From assembly GCA_003224195.1 (NCBI GenBank), contig QHYP01000236.1, positions 819 to 31,793 of the forward strand: a DNA stretch of 30,975 bases, in the 5' to 3' direction. Below the pieces are notes generated by a model, which made no database searches, had not been told where the DNA came from, and saw only the letters and a list, made by a program, of their open reading frames with translations. Source of the stretch: Acidobacteriota bacterium (GTDB lineage Bacteria; Acidobacteriota; Terriglobia; Acidiferrales; UBA7541). Each line of letters opens with the position of its first letter. Position 1 is the first letter of the stretch. Below are positions 7,535 to 16,383 of this stretch, in pieces. The translations under genes were made by a program, and so were the position numbers.

Positions 7535-8302
7535 TCAGGCAGCGCCCCCCGCTGCGAGCGATGGCCCGTCTCCGGCGGAGATTGTAACAAACTGTAGCCC
7601 GAGATCGCGCCATCGCGGCAGCCAATACTCGAGAGCCTTCAACGTGCGGCTGCGGTCACCGTTAAGATGCCGATGATCGCCGTCGTGTAAACAGATTACA
7701 TCGCCGGTTGCCCGCGGCGTGCCGGTTTGCGCCTGCGTGGCGCGGCCGGCGATGGGCTGCATGCGGCGGATCAACCACTCCACGGGTCTTTCGAGCCAAT
7801 CGCGGGGGATGAGCGTCCACATCACGACGCTGCGAATGCCCACTTCGCGCGCGACGCCGTTCACGAATGGGTTTCTCACGCCGAAGGGGGGACGCATGAG
7901 GACGGGCGGCGCCCCGAGCACGGAGGCGATTCGATCCTGGCAGCGGCCGAGCTCTTCGCGCAATGACGCCCGGCCCAGCCAAAAAAGATTGGGGTGCGTC
8001 TCCGAGTGATTGCCGATGACGTGCCCTCGCGCCTCCAGTTCGCGGAGCAGACCCGGACACTCGCGCACGAATCGGCCGATGACGAAGAATGTGGCGCGGG
8101 CATCATAGCGCGCGAGCAGATCGAGAAGCTGCGGCGTAATCGCGGGATTCGGTCCATCGTCGAAAGTCAGCGCAAGGTCGCGCGGGGACGGGGTGCGGCA
8201 GATTGTGGGCCCGAAGAGCTGCGACCTTGGGTAAGCGGCGGCGTAAACGACGCCACCAGCCGCGACCAGACCAAGCGGAACCGCTGTGAACAGAGGATTC
8301 AT
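7535..8302 (-). CDS. Polysaccharide deacetylase (NodB-type, CE4)
   Basis: The 255-residue protein has the CE4 catalytic motifs in order: TFDDGP (residues 46-51, catalytic base and metal Asp), HSETH (99-103, metal His pair), RPPFGVRN (137-144) and LHDGDH (205-210). An N-terminal hydrophobic stretch (TAVPLGLVAAGGVVYAAAY) should anchor it in the membrane with the active site outside. The family removes N- or O-acetyl groups from chitin-like, peptidoglycan or PNAG-like glycans. It is divergent from the YaiO-like/HEAT/GT2 operon, so a role in modifying that polymer is likely. ATG 8302 is preferred because it begins just before the anchor. In-frame ATGs at 8353 and 8359 and a start at 8548 would add non-homologous sequence, and none has a strong ribosome site. 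The 8303-8559 gap shows no other feature. Confidence 0.87.
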   Translation of the reverse strand: MNPLFTAVPLGLVAAGGVVYAAAYPRSQLFGPTICRTPSPRDLALTFDDGPNPAITPQLLDLLARYDARATFFVIGRFVRECPGLLRELEARGHVIGNHSETHPNLFWLGRASLREELGRCQDRIASVLGAPPVLMRPPFGVRNPFVNGVAREVGIRSVVMWTLIPRDWLERPVEWLIRRMQPIAGRATQAQTGTPRATGDVICLHDGDHRHLNGDRSRTLKALEYWLPRWRDLGLQFVTISAGDGPSLAAGGAA

Positions 8303-8559
8303 CGCGGGAAAAGCAGCTCGAGCATCTCTGGCTGCCCTTTCAGGATAACCCATCTTCATTTGTGCTGCGGACGCGGCGGCTGCCGGAGAGATCGTTTCAC
8401 AACGGCACGTCTGCGCCGGAGTGAAACACGGCGCGCTCAACTGGGAAAACTCACATCTCAGTGGGCGCTCTAAGCTCAACAAAGGCAACGCCTTAGTTGG
8501 ACACAGGGGCTGAATCTTCCCGGTCCGTCGGGTCGCATATTGCTCCAAATCCCTCCGGC

Positions 8560-9882
8560 ATGGTGCGCTTAAAACTTGCCGTCAATAGCGAAGACGCCTG
8601 GAGCCGCGCGCGTATTCTCGGCCATCAGGGATTGGTGGCCCTCGCGGTCGTTTGGCTGTCCACTTTGTGGATTCTTGCTCCGCGAGCGCGAGGGCAGCAG
8701 GCAGCGCCGAGTTGGCAGGCGGAAGTGCGCAAGTACGCTGAAGCGCAGGACTGGACGGCGGCGCTGAGCATCGTGGATGGCGAAGTTGCGCGCGCGCCGC
8801 AAGACATGGATGTGCGCGCGTGGCGGGCGCGCGTGCTCGCCTGGTCCGGTCGCCTGAGTGAAGCGGCGCAAGAATACACGGAGATCCTGAAGGCGGCGCC
8901 AAGCGATCCCGACAATTGGCTGGGGCTTGCGAACGTCTATGCGCGGGAAGGGCGAAATCAAGAGGCGTTGGAAGACCTGAACCGCGCCATCGCGCTCGCT
9001 CCGGACCGTGCCGACCTGCGAGCGGCTCGGGGACGCGCGTTGCGCGATCTTGGCTCGCGCGACGAGGCGGGGGAGGAATTCAAAAAAGCTCTGGCCCTCG
9101 ATCCCGCCAGCGCGGAAGCGCGGGCCGGCCTGCTCTCCTTGCGCCCGGAGCCGCGGCACGAACTGCGTTTCGGCGAGGGCAACGACCTTTTCAATTTTGC
9201 GGCGGCGAATCATGACGGCTGGGTGAGTCTGACTTCCCGATGGTCGGCGCACTGGTCAACGAACGCCGCGGGCAGTTATTACCGGCGCGGCGGAGTGGAC
9301 GCGGAAAAATTTCTGGGCAGCGTGACGGCGCGCCAGCCGGAGTGGGGAGCGCTCACGTTTGGCGGCGCAGCCGGCCACGACAGGGGCGTGATCCCCAAAA
9401 GCGAGGCGTTCTTCGATTACGACCACGGATGGAGGGTGAGCGAGAGCCGAATTGTGCGCGGCGCGGAGTTTTCCTGCGGTCCGCACTGGTATTGGTACGC
9501 ATCGGCGCGAATCCTGGCTTTGAACGGGATGAGCATTTTCTACCTGCCGAGGCAGTGGAGCTGGTCGCTGGGCTTCACGGAATCGCGTAGTCATTTCGCC
9601 GGCACGGCGGCAGAGTGGCGGCCATCCGGCACGACGCGGCTCACATTTCCCATAGCGAACCAGGGCCAACGCCGACTGAGCGGCAACGTGTTCTTTGCAA
9701 CCGGCACGGAAAACTTCGCCCAAGTGGACCAGATCGGACAGTTCTCTTCGCAGACGTACGGCGGTGGGCTGCGTTTTCAACTTAGCACGCTCCAAGAGTT
9801 CACCGGCTCCGGGGCATATCAAAAACGCACGCAGAGCCGCAGCGACACAAGTTTTGGATTCACCTATGCAATCCGCTTTTGA
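8560..9882 (+). CDS. TPR-containing YaiO-like outer-membrane beta-barrel protein
   Basis: The 440-residue protein begins with a signal peptide (LVALAVVWLSTLWILAPRARG then QQ). About four TPR units follow (for example YAEAQDWTAALSIVDGEVAR, WSGRLSEAAQEYTEILKAAP, YAREGRNQEALEDLNRAIAL, LGSRDEAGEEFKKALALDP). From about residue 195 a YaiO-type barrel begins, with alternating aromatic strands (WVSLTSRWSAHWSTNAAGSY) and ending in FGFTYAIRF, whose terminal Phe is typical of Bam-inserted porins. TPR plus barrel is the layout of PgaA-like exporters, so polymer export is the likely role. ATG 8560 places the signal peptide near the N-terminus; a TTG at 8497 is also in frame. The gene heads an operon with the next two genes. 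Confidence 0.85.
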   Translation: MVRLKLAVNSEDAWSRARILGHQGLVALAVVWLSTLWILAPRARGQQAAPSWQAEVRKYAEAQDWTAALSIVDGEVARAPQDMDVRAWRARVLAWSGRLSEAAQEYTEILKAAPSDPDNWLGLANVYAREGRNQEALEDLNRAIALAPDRADLRAARGRALRDLGSRDEAGEEFKKALALDPASAEARAGLLSLRPEPRHELRFGEGNDLFNFAAANHDGWVSLTSRWSAHWSTNAAGSYYRRGGVDAEKFLGSVTARQPEWGALTFGGAAGHDRGVIPKSEAFFDYDHGWRVSESRIVRGAEFSCGPHWYWYASARILALNGMSIFYLPRQWSWSLGFTESRSHFAGTAAEWRPSGTTRLTFPIANQGQRRLSGNVFFATGTENFAQVDQIGQFSSQTYGGGLRFQLSTLQEFTGSGAYQKRTQSRSDTSFGFTYAIRF

Positions 9883-11083
9883 AGCCTTCCGCCGGCTGGG
9901 GCCGGCGGCGTTTGTGGTCGAGGCCATCGTCGCGGCGATTGCCGCCGACGTGTTGCTGCTGGGATTCATCCTGCTGCGGCGCACCTACCGCAAACGATTT
10001 TTCAGAAGACGCGACTCGCGCGTATTGCACTTCCGAGACAAATGGGACGCGATCATTTCCGGGCGGATCCCATACGGGTCGTGGCGCAGAAAACCGTTCG
10101 ACCGGCGCATCATCGAGGAACTTGCTCTCGACGCTTTCGAAATTGCGAATCCGGAAGAATCGGCGCGCCTGCTGAAATTCCTGCGCAGCAGCGGGCTGAT
10201 CGAGAAGCGCATTTTCGAGGCGCGGCATCATCACGGGTGGCGGCGGCGGCGGGCGCTGGTGGCGCTTGGCCGCACGCGCGCGCCGGAAGGCATTCCGGCC
10301 CTCTCCGAGGGATTGCGCGATGGCGATCAGGAGACGCGGCTAGCGGCGCTGCGGGGACTCGGCCGCACGGCCTGCCCGGAAGCCGGTGAGGAAATTCTAG
10401 CGTGGGCCGGCGAGGCGGGCTTGGTTGTTCCCGCGCTGCCTCTGCAAAGCGCGCTGATCCAATGCTGCGCCGAGCGGCCTTCGATCCTTCTGCCCTATCT
10501 GAAACATGCAGAGGGGCAGGTGCGGGAAGTTCTCGCGCGCGTGCTGGGAGAGGTGGCGACATCGTCGCTGGGGGAGGAGTTGCTGCCGTTTGCGGACGAT
10601 TCGCTCGACGAGCTCCGCGCCGCGGCGGCTCGCGCGCTATCGCACGCAAAGCCCGGGCTGGCGCTCGACGTGTTGGTCGAGCTCGCGCGGGATCCTGTGT
10701 GGTTCGTGCGATTGCGCGCGATTGTCAGCCTGGGAAAGCTTCGGCGGTCCGAGGCCATACCTGCTCTGATCCACGGCCTGACGGATTCGAACCGCCTGGT
10801 GCGCCTGCGTGCGGCAGAGGCTCTTGTCGAACTCGATGCGGAGCTGGTCTCGACTTTCGAGCGCGCCGTGGCCACCCGCGACCGCTACGGTCTCCACGCA
10901 TTCCTGACGGCGCTCGAGAATGCACGTATGCGGGAGAAACTGGAAAAGGACCTTGAAGCAGCCGAACATCTCAGCCCACAGGAAAAGGGGCAACTCCTGA
11001 ATGCACTCGAAACGGGCCTGGTCTCGCCGGGCCGGCGGGCGCCCGGCCATTTCGCCGCCGCCGGAGTGGAGACGCGGCGATGA
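9866..11083 (+). CDS. Membrane-anchored HEAT-repeat protein
   Basis: The 405-residue protein has one N-terminal transmembrane helix (AAFVVEAIVAAIAADVLLLGFILL) followed by a basic patch (RRTYRKRFFRRR), so the bulk should be cytoplasmic. From about residue 120 it carries HEAT/PBS-lyase-type repeats: RRRRALVALGRTRAPEGIPA, ETRLAALRGLGRTACPEAGE, QVREVLARVLGEVATSSLGE, ELRAAAARALSHAKPGLAL, WFVRLRAIVSLGKLRRSEAI and LVRLRAAEALVELD. HEAT solenoids bind protein partners. The gene starts inside the end of the YaiO-like gene (17-base overlap) and its stop overlaps the synthase start (ATGA), so the three are translationally coupled. A scaffold or regulator for the synthase is the natural inference. Confidence 0.85.
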   Translation: MQSAFEAFRRLGPAAFVVEAIVAAIAADVLLLGFILLRRTYRKRFFRRRDSRVLHFRDKWDAIISGRIPYGSWRRKPFDRRIIEELALDAFEIANPEESARLLKFLRSSGLIEKRIFEARHHHGWRRRRALVALGRTRAPEGIPALSEGLRDGDQETRLAALRGLGRTACPEAGEEILAWAGEAGLVVPALPLQSALIQCCAERPSILLPYLKHAEGQVREVLARVLGEVATSSLGEELLPFADDSLDELRAAAARALSHAKPGLALDVLVELARDPVWFVRLRAIVSLGKLRRSEAIPALIHGLTDSNRLVRLRAAEALVELDAELVSTFERAVATRDRYGLHAFLTALENARMREKLEKDLEAAEHLSPQEKGQLLNALETGLVSPGRRAPGHFAAAGVETRR

Positions 11084-12492
11084 TTCACTTTCTCGAAATC
11101 TCGAACCGCGCGCTCTTCTACTACTACCTGGCTTGCAACCTCAGCTATCTCGTGATGCTGATCATCGCTCTGAAAACGACCGCGGCACACCAGCGGCGGC
11201 TGCAAAGCATGCGGCCGGGATGGATCAAGGAATCGCCGCTCGCTCCGCCGATCGCGGTTCTTGTGCCGGCGCACAATGAAGAAAAGTGCATTCGGGCTTC
11301 CGTGCGCAGCCTGCTCGAACTCGATTACCCCGAACTCGAGATCATCGTGATCAATGACGGCTCGACAGATCGAACCCTCAAAGAGCTGCAACAGGAGTTC
11401 CGCTTGCGTCCAGTGAGAATGCTCTATCTCCCGCAAACGCCGTGCGCCCGCGTGAGGGCGCTCTTCCGGAGCGAGAAGGACGCGCGCCTGCTGGTTGTGG
11501 ACAAAGAATCGTGCGGGAGCAAAGCGGATGCGATTAACGCCGGCTTGAATGCCGCGACTTCTCCTTACGTGTGCGTCGTGGATGCCGATTCCGTTCTCGA
11601 GCGCGACGCCCTCCTACGCATCATGGTGCCCGTGCTCGCCGATCCGAAGCGCGTCGTTTGCGCCGGCGGAATCGTGCGCGTGCTGAACGGCTCCGAAGTC
11701 CGCGGGGGAAGCCTTCGGCGCGTGCGGTTGCCGCGAAAGAGCATCGAAATCATCCAGGTCGTCGAGTATCTCCGCGCCTTCTTGATCGGCAGAGAAGCCC
11801 TGGCGCAGGGAAACATGCTGATGATCGTCTCCGGCGCGTTCGGCATTTTCCGCACGGACATCGTGCGACTGGTCGGCGGATACCGGCCACGGGCGATTGG
11901 CGAGGACATTGACCTGGTTGCGCGGATGCACCGGCACTTGCTCGACAGGGGAGCGGATTACCACATCCAGTTTGTCCCCGACCCGGTTTGCTGGACCGAA
12001 GTTCCCAGCGATTTCCGTTCGCTGGCCCGGCAGCGTGCGCGCTGGCAAAAAGGCCTTCTCGACGTGCTCTGGCAGTGCCGAGACATGCTCTTTCGCCCGC
12101 GTTACGGGAGAATCGGTTTCTTTGCGCTTCCTTTCTTGTGGCTCTTCGAGCTATTCGCACCGGTCATCGAGCTCGGCGGGATGGTTACGATCGGACTCGC
12201 CGCGTGTTACGGCATTCTGAGCCGTGAATTCTTCCTGCAGTTCCTGCTCTTTGGCTACGCTTTTGCTACGGTCATTTCCATCGGCTCCGTGTTGCAGGAA
12301 GAGGTCACCTACAAGCGGTACAACGACTGGCAGGACGTAGCGCGGCTGGTCAGCTACTGCTTCCTGGAGCATTTTCCCTACCGGCAATTGCATATGTTCT
12401 GGCGCTTGCAGGGGATTTGGCAGTATCTACGCGGCGACATGGCGTGGAAGCCCGTGAAGCGGCAGGGGCTCGAATCGGCAAGGGCGCAGTAG
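11080..12492 (+). CDS. Processive family 2 glycosyltransferase (PgaC/YaiP-like synthase)
   Basis: The 470-residue membrane protein has an N-terminal helix (residues 11-31), then the GT2 catalytic domain: VLVPAHNEE (61-68), INDGSTDRT (91-99), the DAD metal motif (168-170), GED with the catalytic Asp region (274-276) and QRARW (318-322), the hallmark of processive synthases. C-terminal helices lie near residues 346-380 and 385-405, and a conserved-looking tail WRLQGIWQYLRGDMAWKP ends the protein. Such enzymes polymerise a UDP-sugar while moving the chain through the inner membrane; GlcNAc is plausible given the adjacent CE4 deacetylase, but the sugar is not readable. ATG 11080 overlaps the HEAT gene stop. 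The gene is convergent with the sigma-54 regulator at 12558. Confidence 0.9.
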   Translation: MIHFLEISNRALFYYYLACNLSYLVMLIIALKTTAAHQRRLQSMRPGWIKESPLAPPIAVLVPAHNEEKCIRASVRSLLELDYPELEIIVINDGSTDRTLKELQQEFRLRPVRMLYLPQTPCARVRALFRSEKDARLLVVDKESCGSKADAINAGLNAATSPYVCVVDADSVLERDALLRIMVPVLADPKRVVCAGGIVRVLNGSEVRGGSLRRVRLPRKSIEIIQVVEYLRAFLIGREALAQGNMLMIVSGAFGIFRTDIVRLVGGYRPRAIGEDIDLVARMHRHLLDRGADYHIQFVPDPVCWTEVPSDFRSLARQRARWQKGLLDVLWQCRDMLFRPRYGRIGFFALPFLWLFELFAPVIELGGMVTIGLAACYGILSREFFLQFLLFGYAFATVISIGSVLQEEVTYKRYNDWQDVARLVSYCFLEHFPYRQLHMFWRLQGIWQYLRGDMAWKPVKRQGLESARAQ

Positions 12493-12557
12493 ATCGCATG
12501 CCTGCGGCAGGCTGCGCGGCGACCGGGCACTCTTTCAAAGGAAGAACGCGCGATGCG

Positions 12558-13976
12558 CTAGCCGGCTGCGGGATTACGCAAAGATTGCAGGTTTATTCCC
12601 AAATGCTGGCACTTTTTGTATAGATGGCTGCGCTCCATGCCGAGCGCGCGCGCTACGTTCGTCATGTGAAAATTGTGCTTGCGCAGTTCTGCCAGCAATA
12701 CTTCGCGTTCAAACACTTCTGTTCGCTCCATCAGCGTGCCGGAAGATCCGGCGGCAGAAGCCGAGAAAGTTCCCGCCGGCGAGTCCGCTCCGGGAAGCGC
12801 GAGGCGCACGTCGGCCGCATTGACCGCGTCTCCCGAAGCGAGCAGGACGAGGCGCTCCACAACGTTCCGCAACTCCCGCACATTGCCCGGCCAACTATAA
12901 CGCCGCAGCTCTTCGATTGCCTCGGCCGTGAATTCCTTCACTTTCCAGCCATTCTGGGCCGCGACCTGACGCGCAAAATGGGCGACCAGTTCGGGCAGAT
13001 CGTCCGGCCGATCGCGAAGCGGCGGCAGAGTGAGCGGGAAAACGTAAATGCGATGGTAGAGGTCGCGGCGGAAGGCATTCTGTTTGACAAGCTCTTCGAG
13101 GTTGCGGTGCGTCGCTACGAGGACGCGCACATTCACCTGCACGGGCTTGTCGCCGCCCACTCGCTCGACCTCTCCTTCCTCGAGGACGCGAAGCAGCTTG
13201 GCCTGCATGGTCACGGGCATGTCGCCGATCTCGTCGAGAAACAGAGTGCCGCCATCCGCCTGCTCGAATTTGCCCAGGTGCCGCGCCGCCGCGCCGGTGA
13301 ACGCCCCCTTTTCATGCCCGAAAAGCTCCGACTCGATCAGCTCGGCGGGGACCGCGGCGCAATTGAGCGTGACGAACGGTCCTTCGCGCCGAGCGCTCTG
13401 CTCATGAATGGCCCGCGCGACCAACTCCTTGCCCGTCCCGGTTTCGCCCAGAATGCACACCCGCGTTTCGCTTGCCGCCACCCGCCCAATCTGCCGCACC
13501 AGGTCTTGCATCGCTTTGCCGCTGCCAATCAATTCGTGCTTGCCCAAGCGGTGCCGCAATTCGCGATTCTCGTCCTCCAGGCGAGAAAGCCGCAGGGCGT
13601 TCTCCACCGCAATCAAGAGCTTGTCCGTCGAAATCGGTTTTTCGAGAAAGTCGAGCGCGCCGAGCTTAACCGCCTGGACCGCCATTTCGATATTGGCCTG
13701 ACCGGAAATCAGAATGACGGGCGCCTTCACGCCCGCCGCCTTCAAGTCCTTCAGCAGCGCGAGCCCGTCCTTCCCCGGCATGACCACGTCGGAAAAGACC
13801 ACGTCAAACGCTTCCGCGCGCAGCAGCTCCAAAGCCCGCGCGGCATTGTCGCAGACAGTGGCCTCGTGTCCCGCCAGGCGGAAGGCGCGCGAAAGCGACG
13901 CGAGCGTGTTCGCGTCGTCGTCCACGAGAAGGAGATGAGCTTTGCGCGGCACGTTGCGTTCCGGCGAACCGCTCAT
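12558..13976 (-). CDS. NtrC/NtrX-family sigma-54-dependent response regulator
   Basis: The 472-residue protein has three standard parts. The receiver domain (12-130) has an acidic pocket in LLLVDDD, phospho-acceptor D63 in FSDVVMPGKDG and K113 in EKPIS. The AAA+ domain (about 148-380) has Walker A GETGTGKE (177-184), the sigma-54 contact loop GAFTGA (224-229), Walker B TLFLDEIGD and the SWPGNVREL sensor II region. The Fis-type helix-turn-helix is at 436-458 (MTNVARALGMERSHLYKKCQ). It activates sigma-54 promoters when phosphorylated. The start overlaps the stop of the upstream sensor kinase by 4 bases (ATGA), so the two form a two-component pair. Its target genes are not evident in the window. 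Confidence 0.95.
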   Translation of the reverse strand: MSGSPERNVPRKAHLLLVDDDANTLASLSRAFRLAGHEATVCDNAARALELLRAEAFDVVFSDVVMPGKDGLALLKDLKAAGVKAPVILISGQANIEMAVQAVKLGALDFLEKPISTDKLLIAVENALRLSRLEDENRELRHRLGKHELIGSGKAMQDLVRQIGRVAASETRVCILGETGTGKELVARAIHEQSARREGPFVTLNCAAVPAELIESELFGHEKGAFTGAAARHLGKFEQADGGTLFLDEIGDMPVTMQAKLLRVLEEGEVERVGGDKPVQVNVRVLVATHRNLEELVKQNAFRRDLYHRIYVFPLTLPPLRDRPDDLPELVAHFARQVAAQNGWKVKEFTAEAIEELRRYSWPGNVRELRNVVERLVLLASGDAVNAADVRLALPGADSPAGTFSASAAGSSGTLMERTEVFEREVLLAELRKHNFHMTNVARALGMERSHLYKKCQHLGINLQSLRNPAAG

Positions 13977-15826
13977 CCGGCGGTGCTCGCCCGGACCTGT
14001 GGGGGCGGCGCGGGGGTTTCCTTCTTGGGCGCGGCCGGGCGATTCGGCGGCCGGTGCGGGAGGTCGATGCGGAAGGTCGTGCCCCGGCCTGCATCGCTCG
14101 AGACGGAAATCGTCCCGCCATGGTCACTGACGACGGATTGCACGATCGCCAAGCCCAGACCGGTGCCGTGATGCTTGCTGGTGTAGTACGGAGTGAAAAG
14201 CCGCGAGCACTCCTCCGGCGCCAGTCCCTGCCCGGTGTCGGCGATTTCGAGACGCACGCCGGCGTCGCGCGCCGAAGTGCGCAGCGTGAGCGTTCCGCCG
14301 GCGGGCATCGCATCCAGCGCGTTCAGGATCAGATTCTGCAATGCGCGGTGGAGCAGGTCCGGATCCGCCTCGATTTCGGGCAGGCTCTCCAGGAGGTAAA
14401 GCTCGGCGGAGATGGCCGGCTTGCCGACAGGGTGGAATTGCGGCTCGAACAAACGCACGGCGCCGCGGATGACTTCGTTGACGTTCACGCGCTGAAGTTG
14501 CGGCTCCGGCATCTTCGAAAAATCGCTGAAGCGCCCGACGATTGTGTTCAGATTGGCGAGTTCCGTCTTGAGCGTGGCGGTGGACTCGTGGAAGATCTCG
14601 TTGAATTGCTCCTTGGAGAGCGACTTCGCGCGCTGCAGATTCTCCAGCGTGATCTGCAAAGGAAACAGCGGGTTGCGCAGCTCGTGGGCCAGCCGCCGGG
14701 CCAGCTCGCGCCAGGCCGCCACGCGCTCGGCTTGCACCAGCCGCTCGCGCTGCGAGGCGAGCGTCCGCGTCATGTCGTTGAACGCGATGGCGAGCTGACC
14801 GACCTCATCGGGCCCGCGTACCTCAATGCGCGTGTCCCATCGGCCGCCAGCCACTTCGCGCGCGCCACGGGCAAGCTCCCGCACCGGGCGCGTAATGCGC
14901 GCCGAAATCCACCAGGAGATGAACAATCCGATCAACAGGGCCGCCGCGCCGACGGCAGACGCCATCTCCAAAATGCGGCGTGTGAGCAGAACGAGTTCCC
15001 GGCGCGAGCTGCCCACCAGCAGGACGCCCAGCAGTTCGTTGTTGCGGCCCAGCAGGGGCATGGCGTGAAATGTTTCGGCGGACGCGGGGTCGGGAGTCCA
15101 CTGGAGGGTTTCCACAAGTGACGCGGGCTGCTTCTGAATCTTTTCGATGATGGGCTCGAACCTGTCAGCCTCTTTCACGTCGCCGGTTACATCGGTCAAG
15201 GCGCTGGAGACGAAACCTTGCTCGAGATTGCGATAGAGCAGAGCGCGCATACCCTCCGGCAAGACGAGCGAGGCGAGGAAATTCTGGTCCAGCCGCCACC
15301 CACCAATCACGTAGAACGGTTTGTCCACAACGGGCGCCGTGCGCACGGCGCTGAGCGAAAGCGCGGCGGCGTCCGGCAGTTCTTCCCGCTTGAGGAAAGC
15401 GGACGAATCGCGCCAGTCCTTCGTGGCGGTCACCCAGTCGCTCTTGAAACCGACGTGTGCGGGATACTGCGCGGAGGAGATCACCGTGCCGTCCGCGGTC
15501 GCAAACTGGACGAAATCCAGGCCTTGCTCCTGAGCTGCGCCTTTCGCGTCATTCACAAGCAGCGAAACATTGGCATTCGGCTGCTCCAGCACGATAGCCG
15601 CCCGAATGGTCACTTCCGCATTCGCGATGGTCTCCACGCGGTGCGTCACTTCCTCACCTAGCTGCGCAAACTCCTTCTTGAACTGTGCGATCAGGGCAGC
15701 GGTCCGCTGCGTGTCCATCTCCTCGAAGGCATTCCGCGTGTAGCGCGTTACCCCCCACGCCACCACGGTCACCGAGGCGAGCACCGTCACTAGAAATATG
15801 AAGAAGAGTTTTGTCCGAAAGCTCAT
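13973..15826 (-). CDS. NtrY-like membrane sensor histidine kinase
   Basis: The 617-residue kinase has a first transmembrane helix (residues 7-26), an extracytoplasmic sensor domain of about 250 residues (Cache-like spacing, unassigned by eye), and a second helix (289-309). A HAMP linker follows (ITRPVRELARGAREVAGGRW), then HisKA with phospho-accepting H381 in RRLAHELRNPLFPLQ, and HATPase with N box NLILNALDAMPAGG, G1 IADTGQGL and G2 GTGLGLAIVQSVV. A Pro-rich tail (residues 590-617) is unusual for the fold. The start at 15826 has GGGAG about 8 bases upstream and puts the first helix at the N-terminus; an upstream in-frame start at 15892 is less likely. It pairs with the regulator at 12558-13976. 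The input signal is unknown. Confidence 0.93.
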   Translation of the reverse strand: MSFRTKLFFIFLVTVLASVTVVAWGVTRYTRNAFEEMDTQRTAALIAQFKKEFAQLGEEVTHRVETIANAEVTIRAAIVLEQPNANVSLLVNDAKGAAQEQGLDFVQFATADGTVISSAQYPAHVGFKSDWVTATKDWRDSSAFLKREELPDAAALSLSAVRTAPVVDKPFYVIGGWRLDQNFLASLVLPEGMRALLYRNLEQGFVSSALTDVTGDVKEADRFEPIIEKIQKQPASLVETLQWTPDPASAETFHAMPLLGRNNELLGVLLVGSSRRELVLLTRRILEMASAVGAAALLIGLFISWWISARITRPVRELARGAREVAGGRWDTRIEVRGPDEVGQLAIAFNDMTRTLASQRERLVQAERVAAWRELARRLAHELRNPLFPLQITLENLQRAKSLSKEQFNEIFHESTATLKTELANLNTIVGRFSDFSKMPEPQLQRVNVNEVIRGAVRLFEPQFHPVGKPAISAELYLLESLPEIEADPDLLHRALQNLILNALDAMPAGGTLTLRTSARDAGVRLEIADTGQGLAPEECSRLFTPYYTSKHHGTGLGLAIVQSVVSDHGGTISVSSDAGRGTTFRIDLPHRPPNRPAAPKKETPAPPPQVRASTAG

Positions 15827-16206
15827 GGCGATGCTCCCGGCGGATCGCTCGCCATGGAAGTGGCGGGCGCCGGCGCGTCCACTCGCTGACACAGTGGTTG
15901 CGAGGCGCTGGCGACATTCGCCGGCAGCGGCAACTGGATGTCTTTCGCGCGAGCAGGATTCGTCTCCACGTTCAACAAGAAAGCATACCCGGAGAGCCGC
16001 TCCGACAAAAGGGCGACCGTAGGCTCCGTTCGCATCCGGAGCAACATTTCCGGCGTTGTGACTCGGCCGGGAGAAACAGAGAGCGCCTCGCGCAGATGCG
16101 CGTCATGGACAAACGATTCCCCAAGGGGCGAGATACGGAAACGCAGAGTTGAGTGACAGAGGAGATTTTGCTTGGCGTACACGGGGCCGCAGGCTGATGA
16201 TAACAC
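15823..16206 (-). CDS. Possible small protein upstream of the sensor kinase (doubtful)
   Basis: This reading frame of up to 127 residues (GTG at 16206) ends in an ATGA overlap with the kinase start at 15826, the same junction style as the kinase/regulator pair. Third-position GC is high in its C-terminal half. The protein (for example LLRMRTEPTVALLSERLSGY, AFLLNVETNPARAKDIQLPL) matches nothing I recognise. It has no signal peptide or clear ribosome site, and its last 25 residues are low-complexity Ala/Pro/Ser. It could be a genuine accessory to the sensor or chance coding potential. The flanking 16207-16383 shows no other gene. Confidence 0.3.
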   Translation of the reverse strand: MLSSACGPVYAKQNLLCHSTLRFRISPLGESFVHDAHLREALSVSPGRVTTPEMLLRMRTEPTVALLSERLSGYAFLLNVETNPARAKDIQLPLPANVASASQPLCQRVDAPAPATSMASDPPGASP

Positions 16207-16383
16207 GTCTCGGAAGAGGTGTGATGCTCCGGCCGCGCATATCGCGGGAAACTTTTTCTGACTTGGGCGCGTATTTTGACCGGGCGAAGGTAAAAGTGTG
16301 CAGGCGAGGCTTTGCGCTGGCGCGCGTCGAAAGCAAAGGGTTCAGGGTTGCCGCATCGAATTCCTGCCAAACGGGAGAGCAAG

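Noticed and set aside
12624..14171. 515-codon plus-strand frame opposite the sigma-54 regulator
   Set aside because: It is antisense to a complete receiver/AAA+/Fis regulator; Arg/His-rich shadow.
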